Notes: generated from the letters alone by a model not told the origin. A DNA stretch of 35,700 nucleotides from Candidatus Bipolaricaulota bacterium (GCA_015485945.1 WFSM01000063.1:1-35700); one strand, 5' to 3'. Shown: positions 8,663 through 17,525, numbered from the stretch's first letter. A program made the numbers and translations.

Positions 8663-10716
8663 TGTGGCAACTCCGCTCCGACCGCGATGATCACGTTCTG
8701 CAATTGATCTACTTGTGCCGTCATCTGCGGCGGCACGAGGATCGTGGTATCGCGCCCGGCGATCACCGCTGGCCCGGTGAGGGCGAGGCCTGGAGCGAGC
8801 TCCGCGCGTGCGAACACGGGCGTGTCCGTCCATCCTGTGGTCGGAAAGTACACAGGACGGATTTCCGGGTGCGCGGGGTGCGCCGCCGCTGGTTTGCGAT
8901 CGTGACCGCGGTCGATTGCAGCTACCGCGCCGACGGCGTGCACACGCAGATTGACGAGTTCCACTGGTTCATCAGGGGCGGAATGTCCGTACAGGTCACG
9001 ATGGCGGGTGTGGAACCGGGCGACAGCGTGGGCGAGCTGGTCCACATCCAACGGCTGCTCCGGAATTTCCACATTGACCTCGTACGATTGGCCGATGTAG
9101 CGCAGATCGAGCGAGCGCTCGCACCGAATCCGCGCCGCCGCCACCCCGTCGCGCACTAGCGCGTCGCGGCCCATCCGCACGAGGTCAGCGAACACAGCGT
9201 TGATTTCATCCGGGTCACAGGCGGCAACCGGCCGCACCACCGAGCGTACGTAGTCGTGTGCAAGATCCGTGCACAACAGGCCGAGAGCGGACAACACCCC
9301 AGCGGCATGGGGCACGATCACACGAGGGATGGAAAGCGCCGCCGCCAGCGCGGGGCCGTGCAACGGCCCGGCGCCCCCGAACGCCAGCAACGAGAAATCA
9401 CGCGGATCACGTCCCCGTTCGACTGTGATTACCCGAACCGCTCGCTCCATGTTTGCCGTGGCAATGGCAATGATTCCGGCGGCTGCCTGTTCCAGTCCTA
9501 ATCCAAGCGGCCGCGCGATCTTATCTGTAATCACCCGCTGTGCTGCGTCGCGGTCAAGCGTGGGCAGCTCCCCGAGCGATTGCCGGGGATCGAGCCGGCC
9601 AAGCACAAGCTGAGCGTCGGTTGCGGTGGGTTCACCGCCGCCGCGGCCATAACAGGCCGGACCGGGATCGGCGCCGGCGCTGCGCGGGCCCACGTGCAGT
9701 CCACCGCCGGAGTCGACCCACGCGATCGATCCCCCACCCGCGCCGATCGTGTGCACTGCTACCATTGGCACTTTGATCGGGTACCCGGCGATGACGCCGT
9801 CCGTGGTCCGCGCTGCTTTTCCGTCCGTCACCAGTGCCACATCAGTGCTCGTCCCCCCCATATCGAACGTGATCAGGTCGTTGTAGCCCGCTCGGTTACC
9901 GACGAATCGCGCCCCCTGCACGCCAGCAGCCGGCCCGGACAGCACGATGCGTACCGGTTGCCGTTCGGCGCCGCGGCTGCTCGTGATTCCCGCGTTTGAC
10001 TGCATAATCTGCCACTTGCGGCGGAACCCCAGCTGCACCCCTTCCGCCTCCAATTGTTCGAGGTAATCGCCGATCACCGGACGCAGCGCTGCATTGATCA
10101 CGGTGGTCGACGTCCGTTCGTACTCGCGAAACTCAGGAAGGACATCGGATGACAGCGTGACCGGTATGTCCGATGCAGCACCGATGATCTCCAACACGCG
10201 GCGTTCGTGGGCGGGATTGACGTACGCAAACAAAAAACAGACAGCGACCGATTTTACTCCGTGCGTCGCCAGCCCGGCCGCGATCCGCTTCACCGCAGGT
10301 TCATCCAATGGAACGATTTCCGCGCCCTGATAATCAAGCCGTTCGGGTACCTCGAACCGAAGCTCGCGCGGCACAAGCGGACGTGGGCGTTCCATCTCAA
10401 GATCATACAGCGATGGCCGATTCTGACGGCCGATTTCGAGAACATCGCGAAACCCAGCGGTGGTGATGAGGGCAGTGGGCGCCAATTTCCCCTCTAACAA
10501 TGCATTGGTAGCAACCGTGGAGCCGTGCACGATCCGTTCCAGTGCAGCGATGCGGATTCCAAACTCCGCCTCGGCCGCGTGCAGTCCACGTGCAACTCCG
10601 TCCGCCAATCGCCCCGGAGTTGACGCCACCTTGAGAAACCGTACCGTGCCGCGGCGGGGATCGAGGGCGACGATGTCGGTGAACGTACCGCCAATGTCGA
10701 TCCCCAGCAGCATCAT
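8659..10716 (-). CDS. hyuA: Hydantoinase A/oxoprolinase-family subunit
   Basis: HyuA-type ATP-binding subunit; the family uses an ASKHA-like fold to activate the substrate by phosphorylation. Visible motifs are GIDIGGTFTDIVALD near the N-terminus, HGSTVATNALLEGK, a central FDMGGTSTDVALV phosphate-binding block, and GGGSIAWVDSGGGLHVGPRS. Length is about 685 residues, as usual. AGGAGG (10722-10727) lies five bases before the ATG at 10716 and eight before the next ATG at 10713; either could be used. A longer frame from a GTG at 10722 overlaps the ribosome binding site and is unlikely. The end overlaps hyuB by four bases. 5-oxoprolinase, N-methylhydantoinase and ketone carboxylase remain open as activities. 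Confidence 0.93.
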   Translation of the reverse strand: MMLLGIDIGGTFTDIVALDPRRGTVRFLKVASTPGRLADGVARGLHAAEAEFGIRIAALERIVHGSTVATNALLEGKLAPTALITTAGFRDVLEIGRQNRPSLYDLEMERPRPLVPRELRFEVPERLDYQGAEIVPLDEPAVKRIAAGLATHGVKSVAVCFLFAYVNPAHERRVLEIIGAASDIPVTLSSDVLPEFREYERTSTTVINAALRPVIGDYLEQLEAEGVQLGFRRKWQIMQSNAGITSSRGAERQPVRIVLSGPAAGVQGARFVGNRAGYNDLITFDMGGTSTDVALVTDGKAARTTDGVIAGYPIKVPMVAVHTIGAGGGSIAWVDSGGGLHVGPRSAGADPGPACYGRGGGEPTATDAQLVLGRLDPRQSLGELPTLDRDAAQRVITDKIARPLGLGLEQAAAGIIAIATANMERAVRVITVERGRDPRDFSLLAFGGAGPLHGPALAAALSIPRVIVPHAAGVLSALGLLCTDLAHDYVRSVVRPVAACDPDEINAVFADLVRMGRDALVRDGVAAARIRCERSLDLRYIGQSYEVNVEIPEQPLDVDQLAHAVARFHTRHRDLYGHSAPDEPVELVNLRVHAVGAVAAIDRGHDRKPAAAHPAHPEIRPVYFPTTGWTDTPVFARAELAPGLALTGPAVIAGRDTTILVPPQMTAQVDQLQNVIIAVGAELPQ

Positions 10717-10734
10717 CCGCACCTCCTGCGGCGC

Positions 10735-11235
10735 TTACACCCTCTTGAACGTGAGATTGTCGTAGTCTTTCACCACACCGGGAAACCGCAGGACGCGGTT
10801 GTGCATGACGACGTACACCCCGGGGGAGACGAGTCGAGCAGCGAACAGTGCTTCGGTAACGTTCTGCACGGCGTCGCTATCGCGGAATTCGTACGGTCGC
10901 ATCGCCCCGGTGAGGATCACGGGAATCGTGAGGTCAGGGAGTTCGCGGTAGAGGAGCTCACCCGTGTTGGCCATGGTATCCGTCCCGTGCAGGATCACGA
11001 TTGCATCTGAGTGTGGGATCATCCGGCGTGTCTCTTCCAGAATGCGGCGACGGTCGTCCTCGGTCATCTCCAACGAGTCTTTAAACACGATCTGTTTATA
11101 AGTGACATCGAGATCGGGCAGCCGCAGCGTGGACAGCATGGTGGGGAGAATAGTGTGATAGTTGCGCAGCGAGCCGTCACGCTCGTTGTACGTCTTTTCG
11201 ATCGTTCCCCCGGTGGTGAGAATTGTCAGTCGCAT
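10735..11235 (-). CDS. Single-domain asparaginase-like protein
   Basis: The 166-residue protein matches only the N-terminal domain of type I/II L-asparaginases. The catalytic set is retained by alignment to the E. coli enzyme from memory: TTGGTI with the nucleophilic Thr11, HGTDTM with Thr85 and Asp86, LTGAMRP, and Lys156 in GVVKDYDNLTFKRV. The protein ends exactly where the N-terminal domain ends, so this looks like a natural one-domain form and not a broken gene; such short asparaginase-domain proteins exist in other bacteria. The start is taken at the ATG before RLTILTTGG; an in-frame TTG at 11274 overlaps the upstream stop but adds residues unlike the family. It lies 18 bp upstream of hyuA, suggesting a joint role on amide substrates. 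Actual substrate is unknown. Confidence 0.8.
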   Translation of the reverse strand: MRLTILTTGGTIEKTYNERDGSLRNYHTILPTMLSTLRLPDLDVTYKQIVFKDSLEMTEDDRRRILEETRRMIPHSDAIVILHGTDTMANTGELLYRELPDLTIPVILTGAMRPYEFRDSDAVQNVTEALFAARLVSPGVYVVMHNRVLRFPGVVKDYDNLTFKRV

Positions 11236-11270
11236 CGTCGCGATGATTATCCACGGTGCGATCCGGTTGA

Positions 11271-11801
11271 TCAACGGAAGATTGCGATTCCGATTAATCC
11301 GGCCGCGATGATTACGATAACGGGATGTACTTTCTGCCCTCCGAACAGTACGGCGAAGAATGCGGCAGCGGCGATTATGGCGGTGATTACCCCATCGATC
11401 GAAATCGAACCAAAGGTATACACCGAATAGATGATGAGCGCGAGGATACCGGGATGAAGCGCCATTTTCGCGCGGTTAAGCGTATCCTGCGATCGGAGGT
11501 GGGAGACAGCGAGCGCGTATCCGATCAACAGCATGATCCCGGGCGAGATGACGGCGAGCGAGGCGACGAGCGCGCCACCGATCCCGCTGATTTTGTAGCC
11601 GGTCAACGTGGCGGAGTTAATTGCGATCGGGCCTGGCGTCATCTGCGCGATGGTGATCACATCACGCATCTGGGCGGCGGTCAGCCATGCGTGCTGAGTT
11701 ACGATTTCGTACTGGATGAGGGCAATAGTGGCAATCCCGCCGCCGTAGGCGCTGATTCCAATCAGAAAAAAGCTCGCGTAGAGTTGCAGTAAAATTCCCA
11801 T
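11271..11801 (-). CDS. Half-size ChrA-family transporter (second of pair)
   Basis: Membrane protein of 176 residues with one chromate-transporter (CHR) domain. It has the family motifs GISAYGGGIATIALIQYEIV near the N-terminus and TPGPIAINSATLTGYKISG near residues 56-74, followed by four or five hydrophobic helices. CHR proteins of about 190 residues usually occur as tandem pairs that work together, matching the arrangement here with the gene at 11831-12400; the gap is 29 bp. Despite the name, many members are not known to export chromate. The ribosome binding site is weak, consistent with translation from an upstream message. Followed by the asparaginase-domain gene in the same direction. Confidence 0.88.
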   Translation of the reverse strand: MGILLQLYASFFLIGISAYGGGIATIALIQYEIVTQHAWLTAAQMRDVITIAQMTPGPIAINSATLTGYKISGIGGALVASLAVISPGIMLLIGYALAVSHLRSQDTLNRAKMALHPGILALIIYSVYTFGSISIDGVITAIIAAAAFFAVLFGGQKVHPVIVIIAAGLIGIAIFR

Positions 11802-11830
11802 TTAAACCAGCCCCATTGTTCGATCCGGCG

Positions 11831-12400
11831 TCACGGCTTCCCCTTGCGAAAGATGAACATTCCCACTGCACCAGAGATAAATATCGCTACGATGGGGTGA
11901 ATCCGAAACGTAAATAGGATGACGAGGATTCCCGCTGTCAGTCCGATCGTGCGCAGGTTAAGCGCGCTCCCGCGGCCGAACACATACGCTGCATATGCGA
12001 TTTCGCCGGTGATCGCTGCTCCTGCTCCTTTGAAAAACGCCCGCACGATGTCCATGGTGGTAAACCGAAACAGGAATGCAGCGATGAGCAGAATGACGAT
12101 AATTGATGGTGTGACGACCCCGGCCACCGCAGCAAGCACACCTGGAACCCCGCGCATGCGCAACCCTTGCAGGAATGCGGAGTTCACCGCGATCGAGCCG
12201 GGAAACACCGTGGACACGGACACGATATCGGTGAGGGCCGCATCGTCGATCCAATTCCGCTTGGCATGAAGCTCGTAGTTTAACACAGGCAGCATCGCGA
12301 ACCCGCCGCCGAACGTGAGCAGCCCGATCCTGAAGAATACCCAAAAGATTCCCCATAGGGTGACTTCGCGTTCGGCACGGTGGCTGTCTCTATCCGGCAT
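11831..12400 (-). CDS. Half-size ChrA-family transporter (first of pair)
   Basis: CHR-domain membrane protein of 189 residues. The start is the ATG at 12400, preceded by GGGAGGAGGG; a longer open frame upstream has a cysteine/glycine-rich segment that does not fit the family. Motifs are RIGLLTFGGGFAMLPVLNYEL and STVFPGSIAVNSAFLQGLRM, the counterparts of the two motifs in its partner, followed by hydrophobic helices. Together with the downstream 176-residue protein it should form the heteromeric short-chain ChrA type. A candidate promoter lies 55-80 bp upstream. Whether chromate, sulfate or an organic anion is carried cannot be read from the sequence. Confidence 0.88.
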   Translation of the reverse strand: MPDRDSHRAEREVTLWGIFWVFFRIGLLTFGGGFAMLPVLNYELHAKRNWIDDAALTDIVSVSTVFPGSIAVNSAFLQGLRMRGVPGVLAAVAGVVTPSIIVILLIAAFLFRFTTMDIVRAFFKGAGAAITGEIAYAAYVFGRGSALNLRTIGLTAGILVILFTFRIHPIVAIFISGAVGMFIFRKGKP

Positions 12401-12453
12401 GTGGCCCTCCTCCCCGGTGTTAAAAGCGGCGCCCCCGCGGGCACAACCACCAG

Positions 12454-12482
12454 ATAATAGAAAACACCCGCCGTCGCAACAA
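12454..12482 (-). promoter_or_regulatory. Candidate promoter of the chrA-asparaginase-hyuAB operon
   Basis: On the minus strand TTGTTG (12482-12477), a 17-bp spacer and TATTAT (12459-12454) lie in the 96-bp gap between the TauE-like gene and the first ChrA gene. The -35 is a partial match, the -10 a good one. The operon may also be read through from the TauE-like gene. Confidence 0.45.
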
Positions 12483-12496
12483 CACACGTGCCCGGT

Positions 12497-13276
12497 TCAT
12501 ACCGCTTTGAGGATCATGTTGACGATGGCGTACACGAGGACGATCCCGAATAACTGGCGCAGCCGGCGTTTGGGGATCCGCGCCCCAAAGCGCGGACCGA
12601 GCTGAGCCCCGATGATCAACCCAATGATGAGCGGAAGGGCGAGCTCGGGGCGCAGGTCGCCCTGGACCCAGTGCTGGTAGGAGCCGATCACCGCCGATGG
12701 GATCATGACGAACAGGCTCGTTGCCACCGCGGTGACGATGTCGAGGCCGAGAAACACGGCCAATGACGGGACCATAACTGTGCCGCCGCCGATTCCGAAC
12801 ATCCCCGACGCCACCCCGGCGATAAGCCCGATGACTACCGCAGTGAGATAGAGACGTGCCCCCTGCACTTTCCCGTGCAGGGAGAGTGGAATCTCCTTAG
12901 GCGGTTTGCCCTGGAGCATCATCCCCGCTGGGTAGAGAAGAAGGCCGGCAAATCCGATCTCCAGCCAGCGCGCGTTAATAAATGCGCTGATCCACGCTCC
13001 GGTCCATGCTCCCAGGATCGCCATCGGCATGATAAGAAGCCCGATGCGGACGTTGATCACTCGGCGTCCCCAGTACGCGATCGTTCCGGATAAGCTGGTA
13101 AATACCACTCCAGCGATACTCGTTCCGGTCGCTTGGTGCATCGTGGGCACAAACCCGCCGAGCAGCAGCAGCGGAACCATGAAGATCCCCCCGCCAACGC
13201 CGAGCAGGCTGGCGAACCCGCCGATCACGATCGCGCTCACAAACAGGCTGACAAACGTAACGATTTCCAGATGCAC
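12497..13276 (-). CDS. TauE/SafE-family sulfite/anion exporter-like protein
   Basis: Membrane protein of 259 residues with about eight hydrophobic segments and the two glycine-rich TauE/SafE repeats: FASLLGVGGGIFMVPLLLLGG near the N-terminus and GVASGMFGIGGGTVMVPSLA in the second half. The family exports sulfite, sulfoacetate and other anions, or is otherwise uncharacterised. The start is set at the GTG at 13276, preceded by AAGAAAGGACC; the frame stays open for 57 more codons but that stretch runs through the promoter and the divergent gene. It is the first gene of the minus-strand block that continues with the ChrA pair. Confidence 0.88.
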   Translation of the reverse strand: MHLEIVTFVSLFVSAIVIGGFASLLGVGGGIFMVPLLLLGGFVPTMHQATGTSIAGVVFTSLSGTIAYWGRRVINVRIGLLIMPMAILGAWTGAWISAFINARWLEIGFAGLLLYPAGMMLQGKPPKEIPLSLHGKVQGARLYLTAVVIGLIAGVASGMFGIGGGTVMVPSLAVFLGLDIVTAVATSLFVMIPSAVIGSYQHWVQGDLRPELALPLIIGLIIGAQLGPRFGARIPKRRLRQLFGIVLVYAIVNMILKAV

Positions 13277-13309
13277 GCCGGTCCTTTCTTGCAATCGATA
13301 ATGCGCTTC

Positions 13310-13338
13310 ACTATACGCGATCTGGGCGCTGAAGTCAC
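13310..13338 (-). promoter_or_regulatory. Candidate promoter of the TauE-like gene
   Basis: On the minus strand GTGACT (13338-13333), 17 bp, TATAGT (13315-13310), giving a predicted start near 13303 and a leader of about 27 bases. Confidence 0.5.
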
Positions 13339-13341
13339 CTG

Positions 13342-13370
13342 TGGACGAACGACGTGTTACCGGGTAGAGT
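13342..13370 (+). promoter_or_regulatory. Weak candidate promoter of the HD hydrolase gene
   Basis: TGGACG (13342-13347), 17 bp, TAGAGT (13365-13370), each four of six to consensus, located between the divergent TauE-like and HD-domain genes and ending about 19 bp before the ATG at 13389. Confidence 0.35.
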
Positions 13371-13388
13371 TGCACGGAAAGGAGGGAA

Positions 13389-13988
13389 ATGATGAACACC
13401 CATGTACCGACGCGCGAGGAGGCGTTTGCTCTCCTCACTGAGTACAACCAGTCAAAAAGCCTGATTAACCACGCGCTTGCTGTGGAGGGAGTGATGCGCT
13501 ATATGGCGCGCAACCGCGGCGAGGACGAGGAAAAGTGGGGAATTATCGGGCTGGTGCACGATCTCGACTATGAACGCTATCCTGAGCAACACTGTCGGAA
13601 GACGAAGGAAATCCTGGAGGCCCACGGCTGGCCCGAGGATTACATCCGCGCGGTCATGTCGCACGGCTGGGGGCTGGTCACCGATGTCAAGCCAGAGCAC
13701 GAGATGGAAAAGGTGCTGTACACGATCGATGAGCTAACCGGGCTCGTCACCGCGGTTGCGTTGGTGCGGCCGTCGAAGAGCGTCCTCGACATGAAGCCGA
13801 AATCGGTCACCAAGAAATGGAAGGACAAGAGCTTCGCTGCCGGTGTGAACCGGGATGTGATCCAGCAGGGTGCGGACATGCTTGGGATGGAGCTCACCGA
13901 ACTGTTCGCTGATGTGATCGCGGGAATGCGCGAAGTTGCAGACAAGATTGGGCTCGCTGGCGAATCTGAATCTGGAGGTGCGGAATGA
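13389..13988 (+). CDS. HD-domain phosphohydrolase
   Basis: Predicted metal-dependent HD-superfamily hydrolase of 199 residues. The metal ligands are visible as His28 in INHALAVEGVMR, the His57-Asp58 doublet in GLVHDLDYERYP, and further histidines in EQH and SHGW. The substrate is unknown; this group (COG2316-like) is uncharacterised. The start follows GGAAAGGAGGGAA, with two adjacent ATGs at 13389 and 13392. The last codons overlap the start of the M3 peptidase gene in ATGA, so the two are co-translated. No membrane segment or signal peptide is seen, so it should be cytoplasmic. Confidence 0.82.
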   Translation: MMNTHVPTREEAFALLTEYNQSKSLINHALAVEGVMRYMARNRGEDEEKWGIIGLVHDLDYERYPEQHCRKTKEILEAHGWPEDYIRAVMSHGWGLVTDVKPEHEMEKVLYTIDELTGLVTAVALVRPSKSVLDMKPKSVTKKWKDKSFAAGVNRDVIQQGADMLGMELTELFADVIAGMREVADKIGLAGESESGGAE

Positions 13989-15742
13989 CGGACTACACTC
14001 TTGGGCAATGGTCGCTTACCGATCTCATCCCGTCCCCGGATGGACCGGAAATTACGGAGTACATGAACAAACTGACCGCGGCGGCGGACGCCCTTGTCGC
14101 GAAAAAGCCGCTGTTGGTAGCGGAAATTGCTGCTGACGAGTTCAACAGCATTCTAACGCTGGTCGATGAGATTGCGGGGCTGTCACGGCGGCTGGGAGCG
14201 TACACCGAGCTGTGGTTTGCCGCGGACACCAGCAATCAGCACGCACTCGCGCTGAAGGGGCGCGTCGAACAGCTCCTTACCGACGTGCGCAACAAAACGC
14301 TGCTGTTCGCGCTGTGGTGGAAACAATTGGATGCAGATGCCGCCGCCCGGTTGCTCGCGGAAAGCGGCGACCTGCGCTATTACCTGGAATCGCTGCGGCG
14401 GTTTACCCCGTATACCCTGACCGAGCCCGAGGAACGGGTGATCAACATCAAGGACGTCAACGGTGTGGACGCCCTGCGGACGATGTATGAGATGATAACG
14501 AGCTCGTTCTCGTTCCAGCTGGAAGTGGACGGCGAGGTGAAAACGCTCACGCGGTCGCAGCTTTCCGCCTACGCACGCGACCCCAACCCCGACCGCCGTG
14601 CCGCTGCATATCGTGAGCTGTACCGGGTATACGGCGACAACGGCACCCTGCTCGGGCAGATTTACCAACACATCGTACGTGACTGGTCCGAGGAAAACGT
14701 GTCTTTGCGCGGTTTTCCCGCGCCGATTACCCCGCGCAACCTGCGTAACGACATTCCAGACGCGGTTGTCGACACCCTCCTCGGCGTGTGCCAGGATAAC
14801 GTCGGCCTGTTCCAGGACTATTTTCGCATGAAGGCGAAGTGGCTGGGAATGGATACGCTCCGCCGTTACGACATCTACGCACCGGTGAGCACCACCCGCA
14901 AGGAGTACCCGTTCGCCCGCGCGATCGAGATGGTGTCCGCCAGTCTGAACCGATTCTCCCCGACTCTCGCCGCTCATGCGGAGCGGGTTATCGCCGAGCG
15001 CCACCTCGATTCCGAACCGCGGCCGGGGAAATACGGGGGCGCGTTTTGTTACGGTGTTTTGCCCGGCATCACACCGTGGGTACTTGTGAACTATAATGGC
15101 CACTACAACGACGTTTCCACCCTTGCCCACGAGCTCGGGCACGCAGTCCACGCCCTCATGGCGGCGGATCACTCCCCACTCACATTCCATTCCGCCCTTC
15201 CGCTTGCCGAGACCGCGTCCGTGTTCTCCGAGATCCTCCTGCTTGACAACGTGCTAACCACCGAGCCTGACCCCGCGGTACGGCGCGACATTCTCGCCGG
15301 ATTTATCGACAGCACCTACGCTACCGTGACCCGACAGGCGTATTTCGTCCTGTTCGAGCGCGAAGCACACGCGCTGATCAAGGACGGAACTACTACCGAC
15401 GCACTCGCCGCCCGCTACCTCGCCAATCTGCACGATCAGTTCGGCACCGCAGTCGACATTGGCGAAGAATTCCGTTGGGAGTGGGTATCAATTCCGCACA
15501 TCTACTCAACGCCGTTTTACTGTTATGCGTACAGCTTCGGCCAGCTCCTCGTGCTCGCGCTGTACACGCGGTACAAGGAAGAAGGGCGCAGCTTCGTTCC
15601 CAAGTACCTGCGCATCCTCGCGCACGGTGGTTCAAAGTCACCGCAGGCAATTCTGGCTGAGGCCGGTATCGACATGGCGGATCCCGCGTTTTGGCAGGGT
15701 GGATTCGATGTTGTCCGCGAGATGATCGCAGAGCTGCGTTAG
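13985..15742 (+). CDS. M3-family oligoendopeptidase (PepF-like)
   Basis: Zinc oligopeptidase of 585 residues that degrades short peptides in the cytoplasm. The gluzincin site HELGH occurs at about residues 382-386, with the third ligand expected in the following helix AETASVFSEILL. The C-terminal AYSFGQLLVLALYTRYKEEG block is typical of the PepF/M3B branch. Length is normal. The ATG overlaps the stop of the HD-domain gene by four bases. A separate promoter begins 49 bp after the stop, so the MFS gene is a separate unit. Exact peptide preference cannot be inferred. Confidence 0.93.
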   Translation: MTDYTLGQWSLTDLIPSPDGPEITEYMNKLTAAADALVAKKPLLVAEIAADEFNSILTLVDEIAGLSRRLGAYTELWFAADTSNQHALALKGRVEQLLTDVRNKTLLFALWWKQLDADAAARLLAESGDLRYYLESLRRFTPYTLTEPEERVINIKDVNGVDALRTMYEMITSSFSFQLEVDGEVKTLTRSQLSAYARDPNPDRRAAAYRELYRVYGDNGTLLGQIYQHIVRDWSEENVSLRGFPAPITPRNLRNDIPDAVVDTLLGVCQDNVGLFQDYFRMKAKWLGMDTLRRYDIYAPVSTTRKEYPFARAIEMVSASLNRFSPTLAAHAERVIAERHLDSEPRPGKYGGAFCYGVLPGITPWVLVNYNGHYNDVSTLAHELGHAVHALMAADHSPLTFHSALPLAETASVFSEILLLDNVLTTEPDPAVRRDILAGFIDSTYATVTRQAYFVLFEREAHALIKDGTTTDALAARYLANLHDQFGTAVDIGEEFRWEWVSIPHIYSTPFYCYAYSFGQLLVLALYTRYKEEGRSFVPKYLRILAHGGSKSPQAILAEAGIDMADPAFWQGGFDVVREMIAELR

Positions 15743-15790
15743 GTCGATAATAGCTGATCCAACCCCGGGTGGTTCCGCGCTTCCATCCGC

Positions 15791-15818
15791 TTGACAACCG
15801 GGTGGTTGCGGCTATACT
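15791..15818 (+). promoter_or_regulatory. Sigma70-type promoter of the MFS gene
   Basis: Perfect TTGACA (15791-15796), a 16-bp spacer and TATACT (15813-15818). The position excludes the upstream in-frame GTG-type start at 15769 and supports the ATG at 15880, leaving a leader of about 55 bases. Confidence 0.72.
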
Positions 15819-15879
15819 TCGCCAACCCCTGCCGGCGGAGTCCGGCGAGGGTAATTTGCTGTTACGGAGTTTAACGCAG

Positions 15880-17271
15880 ATGGTGAAGGCATTTCGGAAC
15901 TGGAAGCACGCCGCTGAACCGTGGTACGCCGCCACCGGGCTCGCCAGCGTGGTGATGGGAACGTCGTCAGTCCTCGTCCCGCTGATGATCGCCTCGGTTC
16001 TCGGCCGGTCGGTAGGCGCGGTCGGGATTCTGTCGAGCGTGGTCAGCCTGGTGGGAGTAATCGGCAGCCTAGTGTGGGGGCGGTTGTCCGACGCCGCCGC
16101 CCGCCGCAAGGCGTTCATCATCTTGAGTTACACGATGCTCGGGGTGAGTTTTCTCGGTACGGCGTTTGCAAGCACGTTTGCGTCCGTGCTCGCCTGGAAC
16201 ATGGTTCTCAACTTCTTCTGGATGGCGAACGCGTCGATCACGGTATTGATCGTAATTGAAAACCGCGATAAATCAATCTGGGAGGTACGAATCGGACACC
16301 TCAACCAGATAATCGCTCTCGGTTGGCTGGCCGGACTTATCCTCGGGAGCGTGAGCTTGGGGATCGCCACTCCGCACATCGGGCGAGAAATGGCGATTCG
16401 ATATTTGTTCCTCCTGCTGAGCATCAGCGGCATCGGCGCCGCCATTCTCGCCGCGTGGTTTATCCCGCGCACGACGCCGAAGTTCACCCGGCGGCGGTTC
16501 CGGGGGATGATCGTCGCACTGGGAAATTTCTTGATTGAGACGGGACGGTTCCGCCCGACCCATCTCTATCACCGCCTCAACCCGCGCCGCCTGCCCGCGC
16601 TGTTGTGGGGCACCGCCGGGCTACGGCACGAAACCAAGTTGTTTTTGTGGGGAACGTTGCTCGCATTCACCGGATTTGGGTTTTTCTTTGTCCCGCTTCC
16701 GGTGTTGCTCGCACAGCGATTCGGGTTTCCCACGGCGACAGTATTTTCCTATTTTGTGGCACTCAACGCCGCGATCGTGATCACATACCCGTTTGTGTCC
16801 CATCGCATCAAACGTGCGGGTAACGGAACGATCCAAGTGGGGGCACTCATTGTCCGGCTGGTACTGTTCGGATTAATGGGGGTTTACCTTACTGTGACCA
16901 CGGGGGTTCCGCCCACCGCGTTTCTCATCGCTTACTTCTTGATGCTCGGGTCGAGTTGGTCGTTCTTCCAGCTTTCTGGGGTGGCGCTTGCGTCACGGCT
17001 TGCTAAACCGGAGAACCGTGGCCAGGCGCTCGGGCTGTATAACGCAGTTGCGGGATTGGGAACGATCATTGCCGGCGTGGGCAGCGGAACCCTTGCCGAC
17101 GACTTCGGTTACGGCCCGGCATTCATCGCCGCCGGCGTGCTGGTCGGCGGAGCGATCCTGGTTCTACATTGCCTTCCGCTTCCCGAGCCGACCTCGACTG
17201 AAACGGTACCGGTGTCCGCCACAGCAAACACTGATCGGAGGGCGGCACGGCCGGCATCATCACGGGGGTAG
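15880..17271 (+). CDS. Major facilitator superfamily transporter
   Basis: Membrane transporter of 463 residues with about twelve hydrophobic helices in two halves. The halves are separated by a basic cytoplasmic loop of about 75 residues (starting FIPRTTPKFTRRRFRG). The first half has the MFS loop 2-3 motif as GRLSDAAARRKAF. Substrate is unknown; drug/metabolite efflux is one possibility. The ATG at 15880 is chosen because a strong promoter lies between it and the more distant upstream start; GGAG about ten bases upstream is a modest ribosome binding site. It converges with the DUF2007 gene, 19 bp apart, with no clear terminator hairpin in the gap. Confidence 0.87.
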   Translation: MVKAFRNWKHAAEPWYAATGLASVVMGTSSVLVPLMIASVLGRSVGAVGILSSVVSLVGVIGSLVWGRLSDAAARRKAFIILSYTMLGVSFLGTAFASTFASVLAWNMVLNFFWMANASITVLIVIENRDKSIWEVRIGHLNQIIALGWLAGLILGSVSLGIATPHIGREMAIRYLFLLLSISGIGAAILAAWFIPRTTPKFTRRRFRGMIVALGNFLIETGRFRPTHLYHRLNPRRLPALLWGTAGLRHETKLFLWGTLLAFTGFGFFFVPLPVLLAQRFGFPTATVFSYFVALNAAIVITYPFVSHRIKRAGNGTIQVGALIVRLVLFGLMGVYLTVTTGVPPTAFLIAYFLMLGSSWSFFQLSGVALASRLAKPENRGQALGLYNAVAGLGTIIAGVGSGTLADDFGYGPAFIAAGVLVGGAILVLHCLPLPEPTSTETVPVSATANTDRRAARPASSRG

Positions 17272-17290
17272 CGGCGCGATGATGTTTCGG

Positions 17291-17500
17291 TTACTGTGCG
17301 GGTGTCTTCAAGATCATGCGCGTCCGCGGCGTGTCCTCATCAGCCACCGCGATCTTTACTCCGCCCAGTGCTAGTGAGTAGAGCGGATTCATCGCGACTA
17401 TCTGTGCGTCGAGGAGGACGGCCTGAATACCAGCGGCCTCCAATCGGGACTTTGCCAGATCGGCGTCCACTAGCCGATTGAACTCCGCGATCACGACCAT
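17291..17500 (-). CDS. DUF2007-like small protein
   Basis: Small protein of 69 residues starting MVVIAEFNRLVDADLAKSRL, with the DUF2007 pattern: a beta strand, a helix with the AKSRLEAAGIQAVLLD segment, then NPLYSLALGGVKIAVADED and a basic end. The family is a ferredoxin-like fold of unknown role, sometimes called putative signal-transducing protein. The ATG at 17500 has AAGAAGG five bases upstream; an ATG at 17521 would add seven residues. It is the last gene of the PadR-ABC operon, 25 bp after the permease stop. Confidence 0.75.
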   Translation of the reverse strand: MVVIAEFNRLVDADLAKSRLEAAGIQAVLLDAQIVAMNPLYSLALGGVKIAVADEDTPRTRMILKTPAQ

Positions 17501-17525
17501 CGTCGCCTTCTTTGATCGCATTAGT

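Noticed and set aside
15769..15879. Longer N-terminus for the MFS transporter
   Set aside because: TTGACA-16-TATACT lies inside this stretch, and the extra residues are unlike the family.
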